Source of the DNA: Pseudomonas taeanensis MS-3
Lineage (GTDB): Bacteria; Pseudomonadota; Gammaproteobacteria; Pseudomonadales; Pseudomonadaceae
Assembly (NCBI RefSeq): GCF_000498575.2
Contig: NZ_AWSQ01000006.1
Location: 282,432-346,431, forward strand
Reading direction: 5' to 3'
Length of the DNA stretch: 64,000 nucleotides
Position 1 is the stretch's first letter; each line of letters starts with the position of its first letter. This document shows, piece by piece, positions 15,787 through 23,374 of the stretch. The notes beneath the pieces were generated by a model. That model was given only the letters and a program-made list of their open reading frames with translations, was not told the DNA's origin and did no database searches. The position numbers and the translations under genes were made by a program.

Positions 15787-17397
15787 TTATTGGGCGTAGG
15801 CGTGCTTGAGTTCGATCAGGGTCACGCCGGGATGGCTGAAGCCCGCTGCCAGCTGCTCTTGCAGCTGATCCAGGCTCTGCGGCTGCAGTACCCGACAACC
15901 GAAGGCACTGGCCAGGGCGGCGAAATCCGGGTTGCGCGGCAGCACGCCAATCGGCTCGATGTCCAGGTCGAGCATATCGTCGCGGATCTGCCCCAGGGCA
16001 TCGTTGTTCCACAACAGCACCACCAGCGGGCTGTCCAGTTCTTCCACGGCGGTAGCAAGTTCCTGCACGGTGTAGAGGAAGCCGCCATCGCCGACCAGCA
16101 CCAGGCCGGGCCGTTCGGGCGCGCCCAGCTTGGCGCCGATGCCGGCCGGCAGGCCGTAGCCGAGGGTGCCGTAACCGGTGGGGTGCAACCAGCTACGCGG
16201 GGCGCGGCTAGGGAACAGGTAGTTACCGCTGTAGGCCAGCTGGGTCATGTCGGTGCTGATAAAGGCGTTGTCCGGCAGCACCGCGGCGATGCGCGCCAGG
16301 ATCGCCTGGTGAATACGCTGCAACGGTCCCTGGCCGTCCTCGACCGCGGCGCGCAAAGCGGCCACCGCCTGAACGGCAAGCGCCGGATCGCGCACCTGCT
16401 GCGGCAAGCGCGCCAGCAGCGCCTCGAGGGTCTGCCGGGCATCGCCCTTGAGCGCCACGGCGCAGGGATAGAAGTCGTTGAACTTGCGCGGGTCGATATC
16501 CACCCGCAGCAGCTCGCCGGTCAGCGGCAGGCGCTCGCGCCAGAAATCGGTGTCGGCCATTTCGCTGCCGACCGCGAGGACCACGTCGGCCTGCTCGATC
16601 AGCTGCCAGCCGGGTTCGACGCACAGGGTGGCGCCGGCATGCAGCGGCGCCTGGGTTGGCAGCAAGCCCTTGCCGGCGACGCTGGTGAACAGCGGCGCGG
16701 CCAGCCGTTCGCTGAGCGCCGCCAGTGCCGCGCCGGCCTCCAGGGCGCCGCCACCGGCGATGATCATCGGCCGCTTGGCGCCGGCCAACTTGTCCGCCGC
16801 CTGCTGCAGCGCCTCGGCGCTCGGCAGGCCACGGCCCGGCCGACGCACCACCTCGGCGCTCCAGTCCCGCGCGATGGGCGCGGCCAGTACGTCCAGCGGC
16901 ACCGAGATATGCACCGGGCGCGGCCGTTCGCTGTCGAACACCGCAAAGGCGCGGGCGATCAGCTGCGGCAGATCCTCGGCGCTGGTGGCCACCGCCGAGA
17001 ACGCGGTGATCGGCGCGGTCATCGCGCGCTGGTCCTGGGTTTCGTGCAGACAACCCCAGCCCTTGCCGAGGCTGGCGCTGTGGTTGACGCTGGAGATCAC
17101 CAGCATGGGGATCGAGTCGGCATGGGCCTGGCCGATCGCCGTGGCGGCATTGGTCACCCCGGGGCCGCTGATGACGAAGCACACGCCCGGCTTGCCGGTC
17201 ACCCGCGCATAGCCGTCGGCCATAAAGCCGGCGCCCTGCTCGTGGCGGGTCAGTACGTGGCGAATGCCACTGCCGGGTAGGCCGCGATAGAGCTCCAGGG
17301 TGTGTACACCGGGAATGCCGAACACGGTGTCGACGCCGTAGTTGCCCAGCAGGCGCACCAAGGCTTGGCCGCCGGTAAGGTTGTGGTTCTCTTGCAT
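15787..17397 (-). CDS. aruI: 2-ketoarginine decarboxylase AruI (TPP-dependent)
   Basis: A 536-residue thiamine-diphosphate enzyme of the acetolactate-synthase/benzoylformate-decarboxylase fold. The catalytic Glu lies in RHEQGAGFMADGYARV. The TPP/Mg motif GDGGFLYTVQELATAVEELD ends about 9 residues later in the Asn pair of LLWNN. Next to aruH, the expected reaction is decarboxylation of 5-guanidino-2-oxopentanoate (2-ketoarginine) to 4-guanidinobutyraldehyde. The ATG at 17397 has GAGGA 7 nt upstream; the ATG at 17403 is too near. The CoA-ligase gene ends 10 bases upstream, so the gene is inside a tight leftward operon. Confidence 0.92.
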   Translation of the reverse strand: MQENHNLTGGQALVRLLGNYGVDTVFGIPGVHTLELYRGLPGSGIRHVLTRHEQGAGFMADGYARVTGKPGVCFVISGPGVTNAATAIGQAHADSIPMLVISSVNHSASLGKGWGCLHETQDQRAMTAPITAFSAVATSAEDLPQLIARAFAVFDSERPRPVHISVPLDVLAAPIARDWSAEVVRRPGRGLPSAEALQQAADKLAGAKRPMIIAGGGALEAGAALAALSERLAAPLFTSVAGKGLLPTQAPLHAGATLCVEPGWQLIEQADVVLAVGSEMADTDFWRERLPLTGELLRVDIDPRKFNDFYPCAVALKGDARQTLEALLARLPQQVRDPALAVQAVAALRAAVEDGQGPLQRIHQAILARIAAVLPDNAFISTDMTQLAYSGNYLFPSRAPRSWLHPTGYGTLGYGLPAGIGAKLGAPERPGLVLVGDGGFLYTVQELATAVEELDSPLVVLLWNNDALGQIRDDMLDLDIEPIGVLPRNPDFAALASAFGCRVLQPQSLDQLQEQLAAGFSHPGVTLIELKHAYAQ

Positions 17398-17407
17398 GAT
17401 CATTTCC

Positions 17408-19501
17408 TCAGTCCTGGGCCAGGCGAATCAAGGCATCCACCGCGACGGCGCCCTGGGCATCGAGCAACAGCGGATTAACGTCCAGCTCCAGCAGCTGTTC
17501 GGCGTGCTCGCCGGCGTAGTCGGCCACCGCGCGAATCGCCTGCACCAGGGCGTCCAGATCAACCGCCGGACGGCCACGAAAGCCTTGCAACAGGGGCGCG
17601 CTGCGCAGGCTCAGCAGCGCCTCGCGGATCGCCGCATTGTTGGTCGGCAACAGCAGGCTGCGGCTGTCCTTGAGCAACTCGACGAGAATCCCGCCGGCGC
17701 CTAGCACCAGCGCCAGGCCGAAGCCGTTCTCGCGCTTGACGCCGACAATCAGCTCGGCCAGCGGCGGTGGCGCCATGCGCTCCAGCAGCACCTGCTCGAA
17801 GGGCAACTCGGGGGCATGCCGGGCCAGGCTGGCGCGCATGTCCTCGAGGGCGGCCTGCAGCGCCTGGTCGTCGCCCAGATTGAGCGCCACGCCACCGGCT
17901 TCGGTCTTGTGCGGCAGCGCGCTGCTGACCACCTTGAGCACCAGCGGATAACCCAGCGCCTGCGCCGCTTGCAGCGCCTGGCCCGGGGTGCTCAACAGGC
18001 CCTGCGGCAACGGCAGGCCGAAGGCGCTCAGAGCCTGCTTGGCCTGCCACTCATCGAGCAGCCGGCCTTGGCCCGTCAGGGCTTGCGGGCAGATCGGCAG
18101 CAACGCCGATTCACCGCGCGCCAGCAGTGCCGCGCGGCGCTGCTGGTAGTGGGCGACGCGGCCCCAGGCCGCCAGGCCATCTTCGACCCCTTGCAGGGCC
18201 GCCACGCCATGGGCGTGCAGGCGCTCGCGAGCACTGGCCGGGAGCAGCTCGGGGAAGGCCGAGGCGACGAAACCCAGCTTGCCGTGGCGCGCCAGCGCGG
18301 CGCAGTACAGCTCCAGCAGCAGGTCGCACTGCGGGCGCTCGCCCGAGGCTTGATCGGGATAGTCGAGCACCAGCAGGGCGGCATCGGCCGGGCTGCGCAG
18401 GACGCTGTCGAGCATGCTGTCGAGGGCGTCGCGATCGCCCCAAATGGCCGTGGTGAAGTCCAGCGGGTTGACGATATTGGCGTAGCCCGGCAGCACCGCG
18501 GCCAGCTCGCTGCGCTGGCTGTCATCCAGTTTCGGCAAGCTCAGGCCGTTGCGCTCGGCGTAGTCGGCGATCAGTCCGGCATCGCCGCCGGAACAGGCCA
18601 GCGCGGCCAGGCTCGGCCCCGCCGGCAGCTGGCCGCAGGCGGCCGCCTTGAGGGTTTCGACGAAGCTCACCGGGCCGCTGACGCGGATCACTCCGAGGCG
18701 CTCGAACAACGCGTCATACAGCGCATCTGAGCCGGCCAGGGAACTGGTGTGGCTGAGCGCCAGCTCGGCGCCGATCTGCGAGACGCCGGTCTTCAGGGCG
18801 ATGATCGGGATGCCCTTCTGCAGCGCCTTGTGCGCAGCGCGAGCAAAACCTGGGACGTTGTTCAGCCCCTCCAGGTGCAGGCCGATGGCGGTGACGCGCG
18901 GCTCATCGAGCAACACGTCCATCAATTCGGCGACGCCAATTTGCGCCTGATTACCCACCGAGGCCATATAGGCCACCGGCAGCGAGCGGTCGCTCATCGA
19001 CAGGTTGTAGGCGAAGTTGCCGCTCTGGGTCAGCACCGCCACGCCCTGCTCGACTACCTTGCCGCCATGAGCCACCGGCCACAGCGCGGCGCCGTGCAGG
19101 TAGTCGAGCAGGCCGTAACAGTTCGGCCCGAGCAGCGCCATGTCGCCGGCTGCGGCGAGCAAGCGGGCCTGCAGCGCCTGGCCCTCTGCGCCGGTTTCGG
19201 CGAAGCCGGAGGCGTAGCAGATGGCGCCGCCCGCGCCCTTGGCGGCCAGTTCGGCCACTGCCTGCACGGTCAACTCCTTGTTGGTGGCGATGAACACCGC
19301 ATCCGGCCCGCAAGGCAGCTCGGCGACGCTGGCGACGCAGGGCACGCCTTCCAGCTCGGCGTGCTGCGGATTGACCAGCCACAGCTGGCCTTGGTAACCG
19401 CCCTCGACGCAGCGCTTGAGCGCGCGGGCCATGCTGCGGCCACCGATAAAGGCCAGATGGCGCGGCGCCAGCAAGCGCTTGAGGTTGTCTCTTTGGCTCA
19501 T
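17408..19501 (-). CDS. ADP-forming acyl-CoA synthetase (acetate--CoA ligase family)
   Basis: A 697-residue single-chain enzyme of the NDP-forming acyl-CoA synthetase superfamily. An N-terminal CoA-binding Rossmann domain (about 1-130) is followed by succinyl-CoA-ligase-like domains with the conserved SHTSSLAGSD, whose His is the likely phosphoryl carrier. A C-terminal ATP-grasp domain includes LPHKTEAGGVALNLGD. Such enzymes interconvert an acid, CoA and ATP with acyl-CoA, ADP and phosphate. Placed 10 bases before aruI and 10 bases after the acyl-CoA dehydrogenase gene, it may activate 4-guanidinobutyrate or a downstream acid. The substrate is inferred from context only. Confidence 0.88.
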   Translation of the reverse strand: MSQRDNLKRLLAPRHLAFIGGRSMARALKRCVEGGYQGQLWLVNPQHAELEGVPCVASVAELPCGPDAVFIATNKELTVQAVAELAAKGAGGAICYASGFAETGAEGQALQARLLAAAGDMALLGPNCYGLLDYLHGAALWPVAHGGKVVEQGVAVLTQSGNFAYNLSMSDRSLPVAYMASVGNQAQIGVAELMDVLLDEPRVTAIGLHLEGLNNVPGFARAAHKALQKGIPIIALKTGVSQIGAELALSHTSSLAGSDALYDALFERLGVIRVSGPVSFVETLKAAACGQLPAGPSLAALACSGGDAGLIADYAERNGLSLPKLDDSQRSELAAVLPGYANIVNPLDFTTAIWGDRDALDSMLDSVLRSPADAALLVLDYPDQASGERPQCDLLLELYCAALARHGKLGFVASAFPELLPASARERLHAHGVAALQGVEDGLAAWGRVAHYQQRRAALLARGESALLPICPQALTGQGRLLDEWQAKQALSAFGLPLPQGLLSTPGQALQAAQALGYPLVLKVVSSALPHKTEAGGVALNLGDDQALQAALEDMRASLARHAPELPFEQVLLERMAPPPLAELIVGVKRENGFGLALVLGAGGILVELLKDSRSLLLPTNNAAIREALLSLRSAPLLQGFRGRPAVDLDALVQAIRAVADYAGEHAEQLLELDVNPLLLDAQGAVAVDALIRLAQD

Positions 19502-19511
19502 GACGATCCCC

Positions 19512-20672
19512 TCAGCGCAGCAACGGGCGCAGCAGTTCGCGGGAAATGATGTGACGCTGGATCTCCGAAGTGCCTTCCCAGATCCGCTCGATCCGCGCGT
19601 TGCGCCAGATGCGTTCCACCGGGCCTTCGTCCATCAGGCCCATGCCGCCGAAGATCTGCACCGTCTCGTCGGCCACCTTGCCGAGCACTTCGCTGGCCAG
19701 CAGCTTGGCCATGCCGGCGTCGCCGTCGGTCATGCTGCCCTGGTCCATCTTCCAGGCGGTGTGCAGGCACAGCAGCTCGGCGGCGCGGATCTGCGTGGCC
19801 ATGTCGGCGAGCTTGAACGACACCCCTTGGTAGCTGCCGATCGGCTGACCGAACTGCTTGCGGTCGGCAGACCATTGCAGGGCCAGATCCAGTGCCCGTT
19901 GCGCCTGGCCAACACAGTTGGCGGCGACCATCACGCGGCCAGCGGTGAGCCAGGCATTGGCCACCTCCCAGCCCTTGTCCACTTCGCCGAGGACCTTGCT
20001 CGCGGGTACCCGGCAGTCATCGAAAAACAGCTCGTAGGTGTGATAGCCACGGTTGCTCACGCACTTGGGCCCGCGGCGTATGGTCATTCCGGGGGTATCG
20101 CGATCGACCAGGAAAGAGGTCACGGCGTTGCGCTTCTTGCCGTTCTTCTCATAGCTGTCGGTGACCGCAAAGACGATGGCGAAATCGGCATGCCCGGCGT
20201 GGCTGATGAAGTGCTTGCTGCCATTCAGCAGGAAGTCATCGCCGTCGCGCACCGCACGGGTCTTGATCGAGTTGGCGTCGGAGCCGGCGCCCGGCTCGGT
20301 GAGGGCGAAGCAGTCGATCTTCTCGCCCTGGATGCAGGGCAGCAGGTAGTCCTGAATCTGCTCGCCAGTGCAGGCCATGAGGATCTTTGACGGCCGCGCG
20401 ACGAACACCTGCAAGGCCCAGGAGACCTTGGACAGCTCACGTTCGATCAGCGCCTGGGACAGGTAATCGAGGCCGCCGCCACCCACCTCCTCCGGCATGT
20501 TGAAGGCATAGAAGCCGGCGGCGATGGCCTTGCCACGAATCTGCGCGGCCAGCTCCGGGGATACCGCATCGGCGCGGTCGACGGCCTCTTCATGGGGCAG
20601 CAGTTCCTTCTCGACGAAGCTACGTACCGCATCGACCAGCATTTCTTGTTCTTGGCTCAGTTGAAAGTTCAT
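19512..20672 (-). CDS. Acyl-CoA dehydrogenase
   Basis: A 386-residue FAD enzyme of the acyl-CoA dehydrogenase family. It contains CFALTEPGAGSDANSIKTRA (flavin and substrate loop), the middle beta-domain, and the C-terminal signature FGGMGLMDEGPVERIWRNAR followed by IWEGTSEIQRHIISRELLR, which holds the usual catalytic Glu. The ATG at 20672 has AGGA 7 nt upstream; the in-frame TTG at 20690 adds six residues and is less likely. It is in the middle of the arginine transaminase operon, so its acyl-CoA substrate may carry a guanidino group. PAO1 has comparable genes next to aruHI, but I know of no proven role. Confidence 0.9.
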   Translation of the reverse strand: MNFQLSQEQEMLVDAVRSFVEKELLPHEEAVDRADAVSPELAAQIRGKAIAAGFYAFNMPEEVGGGGLDYLSQALIERELSKVSWALQVFVARPSKILMACTGEQIQDYLLPCIQGEKIDCFALTEPGAGSDANSIKTRAVRDGDDFLLNGSKHFISHAGHADFAIVFAVTDSYEKNGKKRNAVTSFLVDRDTPGMTIRRGPKCVSNRGYHTYELFFDDCRVPASKVLGEVDKGWEVANAWLTAGRVMVAANCVGQAQRALDLALQWSADRKQFGQPIGSYQGVSFKLADMATQIRAAELLCLHTAWKMDQGSMTDGDAGMAKLLASEVLGKVADETVQIFGGMGLMDEGPVERIWRNARIERIWEGTSEIQRHIISRELLRPLLR

Positions 20673-20702
20673 CGCTATGTCCTGTGGCAAGGGGGCGGCA
20701 GT

Positions 20703-21494
20703 TCAGCGGCCGATAAAGAGGGGGGCGCGTTTTTCCATGGCGGCGCGCAACGCTTCGCCACCATCTTCGCTGCGACCGCAGAGCAACCCGGCGCGGCGCT
20801 CGGCTTCGAGCTGCTCGGCCAGGCTGCGCTGGGCTCCGTCTTCGATCAGGGTCTTGGTCTGGGCGAAGGCGAAGGTCGGACCGCTGGCCAGTCGCGTAGC
20901 CAGTTCGCCGGCGACTGCCAGCAACTGCTCATCGGCGCAGATTTCACCGACCAGGCCGGTAGTCAGGGCACGCTCGGCGCCCCACAGCTCGTCGAGGAAC
21001 AACAGACGCTTGGCCTGCTCGCTGCCGATCAAGCGCGGCAGGTGCCAGCTGGCGCCGGCATCCGGTGAGTAGGCCATGCTGGTGTAGCCGGCCTTGAAGC
21101 GCGCCGACTGCGCGGCCAGACGAAAATCACAGCACAGCGTCAGGTCCATCCCGGCGCCCACTGCGGTGCCGTTGATGGCGGCGATGGTCGGTTTGGCAAA
21201 GCCATGCAGGCGGGTCATCAGGGCATGCGCGGCCTCGGTCCAGCCGTAGCTTTCCAGCGCGCCACGGGCCTCGGCCGCAGCCCACTCGGCAAGGTCAGCG
21301 CCGGCGCAGAAGCTCTTGCCGCTGCCGGTCAGCACCAGCACACGCACAGCAGGATCGGCACTGAGCTCGTCGAGCAGCGCATGCAAGGCCTTGATCGTGG
21401 GGATGTCCAGCGCGTTGCGTTGCTCGGGGCGATTCAGGGTGATCCAGGCGGCGCCGCCGGCAACCCGCGTCAACAGATTCGATGCAGTGTTCAT
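20703..21494 (-). CDS. Enoyl-CoA hydratase/isomerase family protein with non-standard active site
   Basis: A 263-residue crotonase-fold protein with the oxyanion-hole segments KSFCAGADLAEWAA and AAINGTAVGAGMDLTLCCDF. Classical hydratases have a Glu pair (the CEL motif after GGG, and E in the following helix). Here the first position reads Asp (GMDL) and the second region is YSPDAGASWHLPRLIG, as in PaaG-like isomerases. Isomerase, hydrolase or altered hydratase activity is therefore as likely as standard hydration. It is the first gene of the leftward arginine operon; its promoter must lie in 21495-21690. Confidence 0.87.
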   Translation of the reverse strand: MNTASNLLTRVAGGAAWITLNRPEQRNALDIPTIKALHALLDELSADPAVRVLVLTGSGKSFCAGADLAEWAAAEARGALESYGWTEAAHALMTRLHGFAKPTIAAINGTAVGAGMDLTLCCDFRLAAQSARFKAGYTSMAYSPDAGASWHLPRLIGSEQAKRLLFLDELWGAERALTTGLVGEICADEQLLAVAGELATRLASGPTFAFAQTKTLIEDGAQRSLAEQLEAERRAGLLCGRSEDGGEALRAAMEKRAPLFIGR

Positions 21495-21695
21495 GGCAAT
21501 CCTCGACTTCTTATTCTGCTAACAAGGACGGCATAGGCGTCCTCTCTGGGGAGCAATACTAAACACTTGTTCAGTAACATGGCAATCGTCGAGAGCCTTT
21601 GAATAAATAATCTATCCATCTGTATTTATTAGACTTTTTGTTAATTCACGACTACGTGTTACAACTTCGCACAACTGCTTACGGCGCAGAAACAC

Positions 21696-21730
21696 AAAGG
21701 CCCGACCGTTGCCGGCCAGGCCTTTGTCTT
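21696..21730 (-). terminator. Hairpin terminator-like structure after the NhaC gene
   Basis: AAAGGCC at about 21696-21702 and GGCCTTT at 21719-21725 form a stem around a GC-rich loop. Read leftward it sits just beyond the end of the NhaC gene and is followed by a modest T-rich stretch. It would separate the antiporter transcript from the crotonase-led operon. Confidence 0.55.
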
Positions 21731-21750
21731 GCACTCGGCGAGGTCGGGAC

Positions 21751-23247
21751 TTAACTGGTGGCGCCTACCAGCGGCTTAGCCGTGGGGGACTGCGCTTGCG
21801 GCGCGTCGTCCTGGCTGGCCAGCGGCAGGATCTTGATGCAGAAGATGCCGTAGATCAGCGCGATGATCGGGTTGATCCAGTTGAAGAAGGCGAAGGGTGC
21901 GTAAGACAGGGTGGCGACGCCCAGGGTCGCGGCCATGTAGACGCCGCAGGCGTTCCAGGGGATCAGCGAGGAAGTCACGGTGCCGCCATCCTCGATGGTG
22001 CGCGACAGGTTGACCGCCGCCAGACCGCGCAAACGGTACTCTTCCTTCCACATCTGCCCCGGCAGCACCAGGGACAGGTACTGGTCACCGGTCAGCACGT
22101 TGACGCCGATACTGGTGGCCAGGGTCGCGCCAATCAGGGCGCCGACCGAGTGCACGCCGCGCACGATCAGGCCGAGCAGGAAGCGGATGAAGCCGATGCG
22201 TTCGAGCACTGCGGTCATCATCATCGAGCAGAACACCAGGAACGCCATGAACACCATGCCGGCCATGCCGCCACGGCTGAGCAGGCTGTCCACCACCTCA
22301 TTACCGCTGTGCGAAACGAAACCGGTCGCCATCACCGTCCACAGGGCCTTGACCACCATGAGCGCGCCGCTTTGCTCGCTATCGGCCATGAAACGCTCGA
22401 TCACCGGTGCCTGGAACAACACGGCAAACACACAGGCCAGCGCACTGCACAGCATGATTGCCGGGAACGCCGGCGCCTTGCGCACCGACAGCCCGAGCAG
22501 GGCCAGCAGCGGAATCAGGTTGTACCAGGCGATGTTGAACGAACCGGCCAGCTGCGCCTTGAGTTCACCGACATTGGACACCGCCTCGCCCTGAGCATCG
22601 GCATTCAGCGCCAGGATGCTGAACAGCACCAGGGCAATCAGGAAGCTGGGCAGCGACACCCAGGCCATGTGGCGGATATGGGCGAACAGCTCGGAACCTG
22701 CGACGGCCGGGGCCAGGTTGGTGGTTTCCGACAGCGGCGACATCTTGTCGCCGAAATAGGCGCCAGCCACCACCGCACCCGCGGTGATTTCCGCCGACAA
22801 GCCGAAACCGTGGGCGGTGCCCATCAGGCCCACGCCGATGGTCGCGGCGGTAGTCCAGGACGAGCCGATGCACATCGAGACGATGGCGCAGATCAGACAG
22901 GCCAGCGGGTAGAAGAAGGCCGGCGACAGCAGGCTGAGCCCGGCATACAGCAGGGTCGGCACGGTGCCGGCGATGATAAAGGCACCGATCAGCACACCAA
23001 TCGACAGAAAGATGAAAATCGGCGCGACCGTCTTGGCGTTGGTGGCGGTGATCTCGCTTTCCAGTTCGGCCCAGGTGACGCCGTTCTTCATGCCGATCAG
23101 GGCGGCGAAGCAGCCGACCATGATCAACGCGAGTTGCAGCGGACCGGACATCGGATCGTCGAACAGACTCAGCGAGCCGGCGATCAGCGCCAGCAGGACG
23201 GCGCCGACCAGCAGCGCGTCCAGGGCGGACAGTTTGCGGAGCTTCAT
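21751..23247 (-). CDS. NhaC-family Na+/H+ (or substrate/ion) antiporter
   Basis: Polytopic inner-membrane protein of 498 residues with roughly 11-12 membrane segments. NhaC hallmarks are present: CIGSSWTTAATIGVGLMGTA, AGAYFGDKMSPLSETTNLAP and SRTIEDGGTVTSSLIPWNACG. The start follows GGGAGATAACAACA. Annotated NhaC proteins include sodium/proton and malate/lactate antiporters, and several sit in amino-acid catabolic clusters. Here, between the kinase and the arginine operon, uptake or exchange of arginine or a guanidino product is a reasonable alternative to ion homeostasis. A hairpin at 21696-21730 ends its transcript. Confidence 0.9.
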   Translation of the reverse strand: MKLRKLSALDALLVGAVLLALIAGSLSLFDDPMSGPLQLALIMVGCFAALIGMKNGVTWAELESEITATNAKTVAPIFIFLSIGVLIGAFIIAGTVPTLLYAGLSLLSPAFFYPLACLICAIVSMCIGSSWTTAATIGVGLMGTAHGFGLSAEITAGAVVAGAYFGDKMSPLSETTNLAPAVAGSELFAHIRHMAWVSLPSFLIALVLFSILALNADAQGEAVSNVGELKAQLAGSFNIAWYNLIPLLALLGLSVRKAPAFPAIMLCSALACVFAVLFQAPVIERFMADSEQSGALMVVKALWTVMATGFVSHSGNEVVDSLLSRGGMAGMVFMAFLVFCSMMMTAVLERIGFIRFLLGLIVRGVHSVGALIGATLATSIGVNVLTGDQYLSLVLPGQMWKEEYRLRGLAAVNLSRTIEDGGTVTSSLIPWNACGVYMAATLGVATLSYAPFAFFNWINPIIALIYGIFCIKILPLASQDDAPQAQSPTAKPLVGATS

Positions 23248-23374
23248 TGTTGTTATCTCCCAAAGACCAAGGTTTTACCGGGACCAGTGCCCGGTTCCGC
23301 CCTGATTATTGGCAAGCGATGTAAGCCCCCGTTGAACACCGGGAAAGAAGATGTAAGAAGTGGTAACGGCGTTG

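Noticed and set aside
15709..17280. 523-codon open frame on the plus strand
   Set aside because: Antisense to aruI, whose catalytic motifs are intact; composition is typical of a complementary-strand shadow.
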